Below are positions 47,450-59,437 of a stretch of 64,000 nt of DNA, piece by piece. Position 1 is the first letter of the stretch, and every line of letters starts with the position of its first letter. The position numbers and the translations under genes were made by a program. The notes beneath the pieces are model-generated. The model saw nothing but the letters and a program-made list of their open reading frames with translations. It was not told the DNA's origin and searched no databases. This DNA comes from Anaerobacillus alkalidiazotrophicus. GTDB lineage: Bacteria; Bacillota; Bacilli; Bacillales_H; Anaerobacillaceae. The DNA lies in contig NZ_MLQS01000001.1 of assembly GCF_001866055.1 (NCBI RefSeq), forward strand, positions 685,701 to 749,700, given 5' to 3'.

Positions 47450-47524
47450 GAGAGTGGTTCACAAGAACGATAGATCACAAGTCTAGTGAGTAAGCTTTTT
47501 CAATATCGTTACCTAGTGAACATA
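47450..47524 (-). repeat. Intercistronic inverted repeat between atpA and atpG
   Basis: AGAGAGTGGTTCAC and GTGAACATACTCTCT are inverted, with AACGATA/TATCGTT inside. The minus-strand RNA could form an imperfect hairpin of about 75 bases before atpG. No T run follows, so it may tune mRNA stability or translation. Confidence 0.5.
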
Positions 47525-47529
47525 CTCTC

Positions 47530-49600
<2,071 letters not shown>

Positions 49601-49604
<4 letters not shown>

Positions 49605-50092
49605 AGCTCTTCGCCTACTTCTTTAAGGTAATCGGCAATCAGCTTTTCTTGTGATTTCTCATCAAGCTCACGCTCAATAACCTTAGTTGCTACTAATACT
49701 GAAAGAGACGCCACTTGCTCACGTAATGTAGATACAGCTTGCTCTTTCTCTCTTTTGATTTCTGCTAAAGCATTTTCTTTCATACGATCTGATTCTTCTT
49801 TTGCCGCTTGAATCATTTCTTGTGTTTGTTGCTCAGAGATTTTCTTTGCATTAGCAATAATATTTTGAGCTTCTTCACGAGCTCTCTTTATTTCTTCGCG
49901 TTGTTCAGCTAAGTACGTTTCCGCTTGTTCGCGATTTTTTTCGGCAGAACTAATTTGATTTGCAATATGCTCCTCACGCTTTTGCATCATAGCAATAACT
50001 GGGCCAAAAGCGTATTTTTTAAGTAACATAAGGAGAATAAAGAATACTATTAGTTGATAAAACGCATTAATCCAAGGTATATTTTCAAACAA
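49601..50092 (-). CDS. atpF: ATP synthase subunit b
   Basis: 163 residues starting at a TTG (50092), with AAGGAGG eight bases upstream. One membrane segment (about 9-28) is followed by a long Glu/Lys/Ala-rich helix that forms the outer stalk (REEHIANQISSAEKNREQAETYLAEQ). KKYAFGPVIAMMQKREEHI is typical. The TTG start may lower its output relative to atpE. It overlaps atpH by four bases. Confidence 0.95.
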
Positions 50093-50123
50093 AACATTCT
50101 CCTCCTTTTCGAGAATTAATAAG

Positions 50124-50160
50124 GAATGGCGAAGATTGTGTATATACGTTCTCCGCCATT
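50124..50160 (-). repeat. Intercistronic hairpin between atpE and atpF
   Basis: On the minus strand AATGGCGGAGA and TCTTCGCCATT form an 11-bp stem with one mismatch and a loop of about 14 bases, between atpE and atpF. It could protect the atpE message, whose product is needed in about ten or more copies. Confidence 0.6.
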
Positions 50161-50225
50161 ATTTAAAGGAAGTTTAAAAAATAAGGTCTAATTAAACAAC
50201 CTCTTTTGTTAATTTCCCAACAAAA

Positions 50226-50456
<231 letters not shown>

Positions 50457-50532
50457 TTAGATTATGAAAACTAGTGTTTTTTTTTATAATTACGCCCTAA
50501 AGATAAGAGCAAATTGATAAACGAATTCGTTA

Positions 50533-51267
<735 letters not shown>

Positions 51268-51284
51268 TCACCTCTTTTCTAAAC

Positions 51285-51653
51285 TTATAGATATTTTAAT
51301 TGAAATAAAGAATGAACCATTATGATAATATAGGTTAGCATTAAACCTATGATCACACTGATAAAATGAAATTGATCAGGGTATTGTGACGCAAAATAAA
51401 CCGTTGCTAAAACAAGCAACATTCGAAACATTGTTCCTAGCGACCACTTAGCTCGTCCTTTATCTAACGATTCCCCAATCCTCTTAACTTGAAAATATGT
51501 ACTCCATAGCTTGCCAAGACTCATAACCGATCCTAAAAATAAACCTAAAAAAATCGATTTATAAGGAGTTATAAAAGCTAAAATAAGAAATATTGAAACA
51601 ATTATAGTTATATAAAATGTATAACGTTTTGTTAAAGCGATATAATCTTCCAT
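51285..51653 (-). CDS. atpI: ATP synthase subunit I
   Basis: 122 residues with four membrane segments. Although the sequence family varies, KSIFLGLFLGSVMSLGKLWSTYFQVKRIG and the position before atpB match AtpI of bacilli, which helps assemble the c ring and has been linked to magnesium uptake in alkaliphiles. It overlaps the upstream atpZ-like gene by one base. Confidence 0.9.
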   Translation of the reverse strand: MEDYIALTKRYTFYITIIVSIFLILAFITPYKSIFLGLFLGSVMSLGKLWSTYFQVKRIGESLDKGRAKWSLGTMFRMLLVLATVYFASQYPDQFHFISVIIGLMLTYIIIMVHSLFQLKYL

Positions 51654-51883
51654 TATTGATTATCTCCTAAGAAGTGCCGTACGACTTGAAAAACTCCATA
51701 TGTACCAGTTCCAATCCCTACTAATAATCCAATAATGAGAAATGTTGATTGGGTTCCAAAATAACCATCTAACCATCTCCCGCCAAAGATCCCTAATAAA
51801 GTAGAACCAACTAAATACGAACTGATTGTAGACATCAAGGCCAAGGCTCTCATCGTTTGTCTGAAACGTTTAGGGTTTTGCAT
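51653..51883 (-). CDS. atpZ: AtpZ/AtpI-family small membrane protein
   Basis: 76 residues from the ATG at 51883, with CGAGGTG upstream. Two membrane segments (about 15-37 and 46-68) joined by GGRWLDGYFGT, with GIGTGTYGVFQVVRHFL at the end, match the AtpZ family. In alkaliphilic B. pseudofirmus atpZ precedes atpI and the two proteins are linked to magnesium transport that supports ATP synthesis at high pH. It is the first gene of the operon; a sigma-A-like promoter lies about 105 bases upstream. Confidence 0.88.
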   Translation of the reverse strand: MQNPKRFRQTMRALALMSTISSYLVGSTLLGIFGGRWLDGYFGTQSTFLIIGLLVGIGTGTYGVFQVVRHFLGDNQ

Positions 51884-51988
51884 AAACACCTCGAAAAAAA
51901 TTTTTGAACGTCCAAAATCATCTTCAGTTATGAAGTAGTTATGTAAAAATCACTTTTTGAAACCCTTACCGCCAGTATATCCTATGTA

Positions 51989-52018
51989 ATCGTACAATAG
52001 GCCACTTTAGTCTGTCAA
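51989..52018 (-). promoter_or_regulatory. Candidate sigma-A promoter of the atp operon
   Basis: On the minus strand a perfect TTGACA (52013-52018) and TACGAT (51989-51994, four of six) are 18 bases apart. It lies about 106 bases before the atpZ start. Confidence 0.6.
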
Positions 52019-52188
52019 TGCATAACCGGATGCACTAAAGCTTATTTTACAACACGCAAGTAGTGTTTACTAGTGTTTTTTTTTCAGTTTCTTCCTATTA
52101 AATTCAGATTATTTAATCTTGTACTCACCACAAAAAGTCACAAAAAGTTCACTATTTATGAAAGGTAATCTACATAATTGATTTCAAG

Positions 52189-52232
52189 GTTAATTGTGTG
52201 AGTGAAAACCTATATTTTACCCACACAATTAA
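52189..52232 (-). terminator. Hairpin after the subtilase gene
   Basis: GGTTAATTGTGTG and CACACAATTAACC are perfect inverted arms of 13 bases with a loop of about 18. It follows the protease stop by five bases, but no T run follows on the minus strand, so termination is likely yet not certain. Confidence 0.6.
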
Positions 52233-52236
52233 CCGT

Positions 52237-54492
52237 TCACCTTGTAAAGATTTCTTCTCCCTCCTTTAGTGGAATGTTCTCTCCGATATAGATCATCGTT
52301 TCAATAAGGTCTTCTCTCCCTTCTTTTTGAGCATAGACGAGCGTTTTATAGATCCCTTCTTCTAACTCTATATTTTCTATCTCTACTTCTAACATCCCTC
52401 TATCGACATTCTCTTTTACATCTAAATAATCTATAAATTGAAACGTATCAGGATCATATAGAACGATTCCTACTTCTTCTGCTCCACCTGGTAAGTATAA
52501 TTCATAGCGATATTTTCCTTGTTCATCTCCAAATTCAAATGAGAATGCCATCAACCTTGGGTAGTTTGGTTCTTCTATAAAAAACATATATGGCACTCGT
52601 ACAGGATCTTTCCCACCTTCAACGATCAACTCTCCGTAATGAATCCCTGATTGAAAGACTCCAGGGAGTATATCAATTGTAACCGGAACTTTCTTTGATT
52701 CATTAGGTTTTATTGTAACTGAAAATGGTACTTTCCATTGAACACCATCCGGAACAATGAACGGTGGTTTCACATGGTAGGTTCTTGTTATATCTGACGT
52801 GTTCTTTATCGTCAATTCTACTTCTCTCGTTTGTCGCGCTTCTTCTCTTGTCCACGTTCCAAATCCGATACTTGCAGGATACACGAGCGTTTCTGCATAA
52901 ATAGCTTTCTCAATTTGAATTCTTCCTGTCCCTTGTTCATGCGGTGAATACGGTTTCCCTTCCATATCTTGAAGCGGTTTTGCAGTGTTCATAATTGCAG
53001 CTTTTATCTCTTCTACCGTCCACTCTGGGTTTGCTTGCTTTACTAATGCAGCGGTCCCCGCCACATGAGGCGCTGACATACTCGTTCCATTTAACCCTAA
53101 ATACCCCTTTGGTATCGTACTATCGATCGCAACTCCAGGAGCGACAACATCTGGTTTTACTCCCCAAGTATGAGTCACCGGACCTCGAGAACTGAACGAG
53201 GCTATTTGATCTTCTTCTTTACGGTAAATCGTACGCAAGAAATTTTTCTCTTTTTTTCCTAATTGCTCAAGAAGCCATTCGCCATCCTCTTTTGAAATAG
53301 AAACAACGGGTATTTCTATTTGTTGGTCTAATCCCCCCATAAAACTACCTGGTGTGTTGTTGTAGATTATCACGGCTTTTGCACCTGCGAGCATCGCTTT
53401 TTGGGCTTTTTCGCCAAAGGGAATAACACCTCTTTTTATTAAAACAATTTTATTTTCTATGTCTGTCAAATCTTCCTCTCGACCTAGTCCTGCTTCAACG
53501 ATTTTGTAATCTCGTTTAAATGTCCATGGTTTTGAACCTACCATGATATTTAGAGGGATTTCTCTTTTTTTGCTTCCGACCGTTAAGTACGGAACATTTA
53601 ACGGGGGCGTTGATGCACCAACTGAGATGGCATTCTCGGATGTTCCTGGTGAGCCAACCGTCCACATATTAGGTCCACTATTCCCATTTGAGGTTACAGC
53701 AATGACTCCTTTTTCCACTGCTTTATCTAATGCAATACTCGTTGGCCAATCTGGTCCATTAACAGTATTTCCTAGGGAAAGATTAATAATATCTACGCCA
53801 TCTTCAACTGCTTTTTCTATTGCTTCAATAACTTGCTCTGTCGTCCCTTTTCCACCAGGACCTAGCGCTCTGTATGCATATATTTCCGCATCAGGGGCTA
53901 CACCTTTGATTTTACCGTTGGCAGCTATAATTCCGGCGACGTGTGTTCCATGAATGGTACTAAGACCTTGTTCTTTTGTTGTCTCCATTGGATCATTATC
54001 TTGATCTACGACATCGTAACCACCTTTGAAATTTTTCTTTAAATCAGGGTGCTCGTAATCGACCCCTGTATCTATAACAGCAATTTTTATCCCTTTACCT
54101 GTTAATCGTTCACCTTTTTCATCGAGCTTCCCTCTAACATTTCCACCACCAATAAATGGAACACTCTCATCTACCGTGACCTCATAAGTGCGAATTGGAT
54201 CAACTCGCTTTACTCCATCTAACTTTTCAAGAAGGGCAATATCTTTTTTCTCTATCTGCATGGAAAACCCAGTAAATAACGTATTAAATATTTTTCTAAC
54301 TTGGCCTTTTGGTAGTTGAGCTTTAATTCGGGAGAGCACTTCTTGTGAATTTCCCTCCACCTCGACTAGCACCACTGTATCCTCCTCTATATTTTTTTTC
54401 TCTATTGGAGGGCGCTCAGGGAATGTTGCAGCCACACTTATCGTATAAAAACTGATATAAAACAGAAACGTTAAGATACTAACTTTTTTCAT
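52237..54492 (-). CDS. Secreted subtilisin-like serine protease with PA insert, Vpr-like
   Basis: 751 residues from the ATG at 54492; an ATG at 54534 is possible but leads to an odd N-terminus, while the AGGAGG is about 16 bases before 54492. A signal peptide (about 1-23) is followed by an I9 propeptide (about 40-110). The S8 domain has Asp in AVIDTGVDYEHPDL, His in HGTHVAGIIA and Ser in GTSMSAPHVAGTAAL. A PA domain (IVLIKRGVIPFGEKAQKAMLAGAKAVIIYNN) is inserted before the Ser. The C-terminal about 200 residues are beta-rich, probably Fn3-like. It resembles Vpr of B. subtilis. The triad is intact. The gene lies between upp and the atp operon, where B. subtilis has none. Confidence 0.92.
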   Translation of the reverse strand: MKKVSILTFLFYISFYTISVAATFPERPPIEKKNIEEDTVVLVEVEGNSQEVLSRIKAQLPKGQVRKIFNTLFTGFSMQIEKKDIALLEKLDGVKRVDPIRTYEVTVDESVPFIGGGNVRGKLDEKGERLTGKGIKIAVIDTGVDYEHPDLKKNFKGGYDVVDQDNDPMETTKEQGLSTIHGTHVAGIIAANGKIKGVAPDAEIYAYRALGPGGKGTTEQVIEAIEKAVEDGVDIINLSLGNTVNGPDWPTSIALDKAVEKGVIAVTSNGNSGPNMWTVGSPGTSENAISVGASTPPLNVPYLTVGSKKREIPLNIMVGSKPWTFKRDYKIVEAGLGREEDLTDIENKIVLIKRGVIPFGEKAQKAMLAGAKAVIIYNNTPGSFMGGLDQQIEIPVVSISKEDGEWLLEQLGKKEKNFLRTIYRKEEDQIASFSSRGPVTHTWGVKPDVVAPGVAIDSTIPKGYLGLNGTSMSAPHVAGTAALVKQANPEWTVEEIKAAIMNTAKPLQDMEGKPYSPHEQGTGRIQIEKAIYAETLVYPASIGFGTWTREEARQTREVELTIKNTSDITRTYHVKPPFIVPDGVQWKVPFSVTIKPNESKKVPVTIDILPGVFQSGIHYGELIVEGGKDPVRVPYMFFIEEPNYPRLMAFSFEFGDEQGKYRYELYLPGGAEEVGIVLYDPDTFQFIDYLDVKENVDRGMLEVEIENIELEEGIYKTLVYAQKEGREDLIETMIYIGENIPLKEGEEIFTR

Positions 54493-54561
54493 TCTAATTG
54501 AAAATACCCTCCTAACATTAAGTGTATTTAGCATTTTTTAGCTTTCCACAATAAAATAAAA

Positions 54562-54588
54562 AAATGCGAACGAATATCGTCCGCATTT
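54562..54588 (-). terminator. Terminator of upp
   Basis: AAATGCGGACGA and TCGTTCGCATTT (minus strand) form a 12-bp stem with one G-T pair and a short loop, followed by seven T. It starts about 12 bases after the upp stop. Confidence 0.9.
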
Positions 54589-54599
54589 ATTACTCGAAT

Positions 54600-55229
54600 T
54601 TATTTCGTTCCAAATAGACGATCTCCTGCATCACCTAGTCCTGGTACGATATATCCTTTTTCATTTAATTTTTCATCTAACGCTGCTAAATAGATGTCTA
54701 CGTCCGGATGTGCTTCTTGAAAGATTTCTACACCTTCTGGGGCAGCAATTAAACACATAAGTTTAATATTTTTTGCACCACGTTTTTTCAAACTATTGAT
54801 GGCTTCTACCGCTGAACCACCTGTCGCTAGCATTGGATCAATAACAATAAATTCACGCTCTTCTACATCAGTAGGAAGCTTTACGTAGTATTCTACTGGC
54901 TGTAGTGTTTCAGGATCACGATACAAACCAACGTGACCAACTTTTGCTGCTGGGATTAGTTTTAAGATCCCATCAACCATTCCTAATCCAGCTCGTAAAA
55001 TAGGAACTAAACCTAATTTTTTACCAGCAATTGTTTTTGATTTAGCTGGACCTACAGGTGTTTCAATCGTTACTTCTTGAAGCGGTAAGTCGCGAGTAAT
55101 TTCAAAGGCCATAAGTGCAGCAACCTCATCTACTAGTTCACGAAACTCCTTTGTACCTGTACTTTTATCTCTTATGTACGTTAACTTATGTTGAATTAAT
55201 GGGTGATCAAAAACAAATACTTTACTCAT
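54600..55229 (-). CDS. upp: Uracil phosphoribosyltransferase
   Basis: 209 residues. [18 protein letters not shown] is the PRPP-binding loop, [13 protein letters not shown] and [18 protein letters not shown] (uracil-binding end) complete the family pattern. It makes UMP from uracil and PRPP in pyrimidine salvage. AGGAGC precedes the ATG at 55229. A strong terminator follows. The about 1-kb gap to glyA contains the 102-bp repeat array, so upp must use its own promoter between 55230 and 55420. Confidence 0.97.
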   Translation of the reverse strand: MSKVFVFDHPLIQHKLTYIRDKSTGTKEFRELVDEVAALMAFEITRDLPLQEVTIETPVGPAKSKTIAGKKLGLVPILRAGLGMVDGILKLIPAAKVGHVGLYRDPETLQPVEYYVKLPTDVEEREFIVIDPMLATGGSAVEAINSLKKRGAKNIKLMCLIAAPEGVEIFQEAHPDVDIYLAALDEKLNEKGYIVPGLGDAGDRLFGTK

Positions 55230-56165
55230 GTTTAAACGCTCCTATTCTTTTGAGTTGTACTATCAATTAATATGCCACGTAAACTCTTTTTTGCTCCTTG
55301 AAGATTTTACATAAAAAGTCGATTTACTTCAAGGTAAATTTATAAATATTGTTTGTATAGGTCGAATCTTGACGACTATTTTGGGTATTTTTCCATAATA
55401 TTAGAAATTAATGGATGGGAGCACAATTAAAGGAGCGATCACATTTTTTTGGAAGCGCGCACATTTTCAGCGGTTTCGCTCACAAACTCGCGTGTACCGC
55501 GCACAATCCAAATGGTTTCGCGCATATTTCCGTGACCGTGCAGAAATTCCGTAAAATCGCGCACATTTTCATTCGTTCCGCTCACAAACTCGCGTGTACC
55601 GCGCACAAATCAAGTGGTTTCGCGCACATTCCAAGTGGTTTCGCGCATATTTCTGTGACCGCACAGAAATTCCGTAAAGTCGCGCACATTTTCATTCGTT
55701 CCGCTCACAAACTCGCGTGTACCGCGCACAATCCAAATGGTTTCGCGCATATTTCTGTGACCGCGCAGAAATTCCGTAAAATCGCGCACATTTTCATTCG
55801 TTCCGCTCACAAACTCGCGTGTACCGCGCACATTCCAAGTGGTTTCGCGCATATTTCCGTGACCGCGCAGAAATTCCGTAAAATCGCGCACATTTTCATT
55901 CGTTTCGCTCACAAACTCGCATGTACCGCGCACATTCCAAATGGTTTCGCGCATATTTCTGCGATCGCGCAGAAATTCCGTAAAATCGCGCACATTTTCA
56001 TTCGTTCCGCTCACAAACTCGCGTGTACCGCGCACATTCCAAGTGGTTTCGCGCATATTTCCGTAACCGCGCAGAAACTCCGCAAAATCGCGCACATTTT
56101 CATTCGTTCCGCTCACAAACTCGCGTGTACCGCGCACAAACTTCGCTGCCCCCCCTACCTGTTCA
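55230..56165. other. Gap between glyA terminator and upp
   Basis: About 940 bases, mostly the 102-bp higher-order repeat (55430-56148). The 190 bases next to upp are AT-rich and should hold its promoter. Open frames of 259 codons (plus) and 189 codons (minus) run through the array; see rejected items. Confidence 0.6.
55430..56148. repeat. Family A array with 102-bp higher-order period
   Basis: Nearly seven copies of a 102-base unit; unit starts (TCGCGCACATTTTC) fall near 55455, then 55557, 55680, 55782, 55884, 55986 and 56088. Each unit has five sub-units of about 21 bases starting CGCGCACATT, CGCTCACAAA, CGCGCACATT, CGCGCATATT and CGCGCAGAAA. The second full copy has an extra 21-base sub-unit (spacing 123). 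Copies are about 95 percent alike. Confidence 0.95.
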
Positions 56166-56170
56166 ATAAA

Positions 56171-56210
56171 AAAGCACAAAGAAAGTTCGAATGAACATTC
56201 TTTGTGCTTT
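56171..56210 (-). terminator. Terminator of glyA
   Basis: AAAGCACAAAGAAAGTTC and GAACATTCTTTGTGCTTT form an 18-bp stem with one mismatch and a GAAT loop; on the minus strand TTTTTTATTG follows. It begins nine bases after the glyA stop. Confidence 0.93.
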
Positions 56211-56218
56211 GATCTACT

Positions 56219-57460
56219 TTATAAGTTTGGATAAAGTGGGTGTTTTTTCATTAGAGCTGAAACGCGCTCTCTTGCTTCTGCAAGCTTCTCTTCATTGTCT
56301 ACATTTTTTAATGTTAGAGCAATGATTTCTCCGATTTCATCCATATCTTCTAGACCTAGACCACGAGATGTAACTGCTGCAGTTCCGATACGAATACCAC
56401 TTGTTACAAATGGGCTTTGTGGGTCAAAAGGAATTGTATTTTTGTTTGTAGTAATACCAATTTCATCTAAAGCATGTTCTGCTACTTTTCCTGTTAAGTC
56501 AAGGCTACGTAGGTCAAGTAAGACAAGGTGATTATCCGTACCACCAGAGATTAAGTTGATGCCCTCTGATAATAACTTGTTTGCTAAGCGATCAGCATTT
56601 TCAACGATGCGCTTACCATAATCTTTAAAATCATCTTGAAGAACTTCACCAAATGCTACTGCCTTAGCAGCGATAACATGCATTAATGGACCACCTTGGA
56701 TACCAGGGAAAATTGCTTTATCAATTTTCTTTGCCCATTCTTCTTTACATAAAATCATCCCACCACGAGGTCCACGAAGTGTTTTGTGAGTTGTTGTCGT
56801 TACAAAGTCACAGTAAGGGACTGGGTTGTCATGGAAACCAGCCGCTACAAGTCCTGCAATGTGAGCCATATCTACCATGAAATACGCGCCAACTTCATCT
56901 GCAATTTCACGGAACTTTTGGAAATCAATTGCTCTTGGATAAGCACTAGCACCAGCAACGATTAACTTTGGCTTATGTACTCTTGCTTTTTCTAATACAT
57001 CATCATAATCAATACGGTGATTTACTTCATCAACACCATACTCAACAAAGTTATACTGAACTCCACTAAAGTTTACAGGGCTTCCGTGTGTTAGGTGACC
57101 ACCATGTGATAAGTTCATCCCTAATACTGTGTCGCCATGTTCTAAAATTGTGAAGTAAACTGCCATGTTTGCTTGTGCACCTGAATGTGGTTGCACATTA
57201 ACGTGCTCTGCTCCAAAAATTTGTTTTGCACGGTCTCTAGCAATATCTTCTGCTACATCAACGTGCTCACAACCCCCATAATAACGTTTACCAGGGTATC
57301 CTTCTGCATATTTATTAGTCAGTACTGATCCTTGTGCTTCCATTACAGCTTGACTTACAAAGTTTTCAGAAGCAATCAATTCAATTTTATCCCTTTGTCT
57401 TGCTAATTCGTCTTGCATCGCTGCATAAAGTTTCGGATCTTGTTGCTTAAGATTTTCCAT
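56219..57460 (-). CDS. glyA: Serine hydroxymethyltransferase
   Basis: 413 residues from the ATG at 57460, with GAAGGGAG upstream. [35 protein letters not shown], and [17 protein letters not shown] with the PLP Lys are the family marks. It converts serine and tetrahydrofolate to glycine and methylene-THF. Order ywlG-glyA-upp matches B. subtilis. A plausible extended -10 (TGTTACAAT, minus strand, near 57512-57520) lies about 52 bases upstream. Confidence 0.97.
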   Translation of the reverse strand: MENLKQQDPKLYAAMQDELARQRDKIELIASENFVSQAVMEAQGSVLTNKYAEGYPGKRYYGGCEHVDVAEDIARDRAKQIFGAEHVNVQPHSGAQANMAVYFTILEHGDTVLGMNLSHGGHLTHGSPVNFSGVQYNFVEYGVDEVNHRIDYDDVLEKARVHKPKLIVAGASAYPRAIDFQKFREIADEVGAYFMVDMAHIAGLVAAGFHDNPVPYCDFVTTTTHKTLRGPRGGMILCKEEWAKKIDKAIFPGIQGGPLMHVIAAKAVAFGEVLQDDFKDYGKRIVENADRLANKLLSEGINLISGGTDNHLVLLDLRSLDLTGKVAEHALDEIGITTNKNTIPFDPQSPFVTSGIRIGTAAVTSRGLGLEDMDEIGEIIALTLKNVDNEEKLAEARERVSALMKKHPLYPNL

Positions 57461-57782
57461 TTTCAAACTCCCTTCGATACACTAAACCATTAAAGTGATA
57501 TTCATTTTAGTATTGTAACACAAAAAAATTTTGAATTAACTGTTTTTTAGGAAAATTTCAGATAAAAATTTTTTTCAAATTCGCAGCAGCTTCTACCACC
57601 TATTATTTTGAAAGGGCCCACTAAAATTTAGGTAAATGGGTTATTCCAAAATAGTCTAGATTAAGGTGATGGATGCAAGCATGGTTAATTATCTACTTTA
57701 TCTATGTTTTCCTTCAATACTTGATTTACTCGTGAAACAAATAAAATTCAAATAAGAATCTGTCATACAACAGAGAACGACA
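57461..57782. other. Gap between glyA and ywlG
   Basis: About 320 bases of AT-rich DNA. The only signal I see is the possible extended -10 of glyA near 57515. No repeat, hairpin or gene recognised. Confidence 0.45.
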
Positions 57783-58364
57783 CTAGTCACATTTACCAGT
57801 ATCATCTTGAATTTCATAAACGGCCCTAGCACCACCAATAAGTTTGGGGCGAGTTTTCGCTAAAGTTAGGTGAGCTTGTCCAATCATTTTAATCTTACTT
57901 CTGACAGGAACTGCTACATGCTTTAAATGCATACCAATCAATGTATCACCAATATCGACACCAGCATCTGCTTTTATAAATTCAACCACTACCGGCTTTT
58001 GGAGGTGTTGATACGCATAAGAAGCCATAGAGCCACCAGCCTTCGGAACAGGGATTACTGATACTTGTTCTAAATTATAGTCGCTTTGCGTTTTTTCTTC
58101 AACAACTAAGGCTCGGTTTAAATGTTCACAGCATTGAAAAGCAAGTTGGACCCCTGTTTTTTCTTGAAAAGAACGAAGCGCACGAAAAATTTCCCCGGCA
58201 ACTTCTTTTGTTCCAGATGTGCCTATATGCTTACCAATCACTTCACTCGTGCTTGTTCCAACTACAAGTATGTCACCTTTATGTAAAGTTGATTGAGCAT
58301 CTAGGTCTGTTAATGCTTGTAACAATTGTTCATATATTTCTTCTGTAATTGAATTTTCAACCAT
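57783..58364 (-). CDS. ywlG: YwlG family protein (DUF436)
   Basis: 193 residues from the ATG at 58364, chosen because the family starts near [54 protein letters not shown] and [22 protein letters not shown] are conserved in YwlG. Its function is unknown; the CCEHLNRA region with paired Cys and His could bind metal. It lies between rpiB and glyA as in B. subtilis. Two family C repeats fill the upstream gap. Confidence 0.9.
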   Translation of the reverse strand: MVENSITEEIYEQLLQALTDLDAQSTLHKGDILVVGTSTSEVIGKHIGTSGTKEVAGEIFRALRSFQEKTGVQLAFQCCEHLNRALVVEEKTQSDYNLEQVSVIPVPKAGGSMASYAYQHLQKPVVVEFIKADAGVDIGDTLIGMHLKHVAVPVRSKIKMIGQAHLTLAKTRPKLIGGARAVYEIQDDTGKCD

Positions 58365-58409
58365 GTTAACCACCACTTTTTAAAAGTAAATTTTTTAAGC
58401 CTTACATGA

Positions 58410-58590
58410 TAAGAAAAGCGCAAGCGCCCTTGCTCATCGACGTAATAAGCTGGACTGAGTCGAGTGAGATATAGGAGGGTCGAAAGTCGTTAGACTTTCG
58501 TTCTCGACTTATCGTAGACGAGACGAAGGAAGCTTTCTAGTCGATAGGGCGCTGGAGCTAGACAGTTTCTAAGTTAGAAATTTTATACTT
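58410..58590. repeat. Family C element
   Basis: Starts AAGAAAAGCGCAAGCGCCC and ends AGGGCGCTGGAGCTAGACAG followed by TTTCTAAGTTAGAAATT. AGCGCCCTTGCTCATCGAC and GTCGATAGGGCGCT are inverted arms, and inside TCGAAAGTC/GACTTTCG pair. The whole could fold into a long RNA hairpin. Confidence 0.85.
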
Positions 58591-58603
58591 TCTTACCTTG
58601 TAA

Positions 58604-58905
58604 GAAAAGCGCAAGCGCCTTGGTCACGAGCAGCTGCTCCTGTGCCACTCCGTTTGCTCAAGAGCAAAGCCGCTTCGAAGCAATCCAAGTAGTAGCTTCA
58701 CTGGGCGGCCTTTGACAGAAGCCGCTCTTTGGCTTCCTACGTGCTTCTGCGTCTTCTAGTATTGCTTCGTAGTAAGCTTCCTCGAAGCAAAGCTGCATGA
58801 AGCTATTCTGAGACGTTATACAAGTAGTTATTGAAGTCAGTTGCTTGACTGAAGTGACCGAGCTCGTAGGCTGCTTTCGCTAGACAGTTTCTAAGTTAGA
58901 AATTA
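58604..58905. repeat. Family C element, long variant
   Basis: Starts AAGAAAAGCGCAAGCGCCTTGGTCACGAGCAGCTG and ends GACCGAGCTCGTAGGCTGCTTTCGCTAGACAG plus TTTCTAAGTTAGAAATT. The middle of about 200 bases has repeats of GAAGC/GCTTC, giving several small hairpins. Confidence 0.8.
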
Positions 58906-58928
58906 ATAAATTCTAATTATATAAAATA

Positions 58929-58962
58929 TCCACCAAGTTGAGTATTCCCCTACCTGATGGAT
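58929..58962 (-). terminator. Weak terminator after rpiB
   Basis: On the minus strand ATCCATCAGGT and ACTTGGTGGAT pair with two mismatches around a loop, followed by ATTTTATAT. It starts eight bases after the rpiB stop. The stem is imperfect, so read-through is possible. Confidence 0.5.
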
Positions 58963-58969
58963 GTTAATG

Positions 58970-59407
58970 TTAATTTTCTAATTTTGTAATTTTATCCACA
59001 CGGATGGCATGTCTACCACCTTCGAATTCTGTTTCTAACCAAATTTTCGCTATTTCTCTAGCAAGTCCTGGTCCAACTACTCTTTCCCCCATAGCAAGGA
59101 TATTGCTATCGTTATGTTCTCTAGTTGCTTTTGCACTAAATGTATCGTGAGCAAGTGCGCAACGAATTCCTTTTACTTTGTTTGCTGCGATACTCATTCC
59201 AATACCTGTCCCACAAATTAAAATACCACGATCTACTTCTTTGCTCGCGACTTTTTGCGCTACTGGTAGGGCATAATCTGGATAGTCAACAGATTCACTG
59301 CACGTACAGCCAACATCCTCATATTGGATATTCATTTCGTCCATTAATGCCTTTAGTTCTTCTTTAATGTTAATTCCACCGTGATCTGATCCAATTGCTA
59401 CTTTCAT
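58970..59407 (-). CDS. rpiB: Ribose-5-phosphate isomerase B
   Basis: 145 residues. IGSDHGGINIKEEL, SVDYPDYA, ICGTGIGMSIAANKVKGIRCA with the catalytic Cys and AHDTFSAKATREHNDSNILAMGERV are RpiB signatures. It interconverts ribulose-5-P and ribose-5-P. GGAGGC precedes the ATG. Corresponds to ywlF in B. subtilis. A chemoreceptor gene has been placed between it and ywlE, 30 bases upstream, unlike B. subtilis. Confidence 0.96.
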   Translation of the reverse strand: MKVAIGSDHGGINIKEELKALMDEMNIQYEDVGCTCSESVDYPDYALPVAQKVASKEVDRGILICGTGIGMSIAANKVKGIRCALAHDTFSAKATREHNDSNILAMGERVVGPGLAREIAKIWLETEFEGGRHAIRVDKITKLEN

Positions 59408-59437
59408 AATAAAAAGCCTCCAAATTCCTTAAAAAAT

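Larger units (their letters stand above)
51884..52236. other. Gap between protease gene and atp operon
   Basis: About 350 bases. It holds the candidate atp promoter and, at 52189-52232, the inverted repeat after the protease gene. The rest is AT-rich with no frame of note. Confidence 0.6.
58365..58928. other. Gap between ywlG and rpiB, filled with repeats
   Basis: About 560 bases. Two family C elements (58410-58590 and 58604-58905) occupy nearly all of it. No gene or clear promoter can be made out; the ywlG promoter must be within or between the repeats, or ywlG is read through from rpiB. Confidence 0.6.

Noticed and set aside
55610..56179. Minus-strand frame of 189 codons through the same repeat
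   Set aside because: Same reason; it overlaps the glyA terminator and lacks a start signal.
55415..56194. Plus-strand frame of 259 codons through the 102-bp repeat
   Set aside because: The product is a 34-residue periodic sequence that mirrors the DNA repeat; the opposite strand is also open; there is no ribosome binding site. A repeat artefact is simpler.
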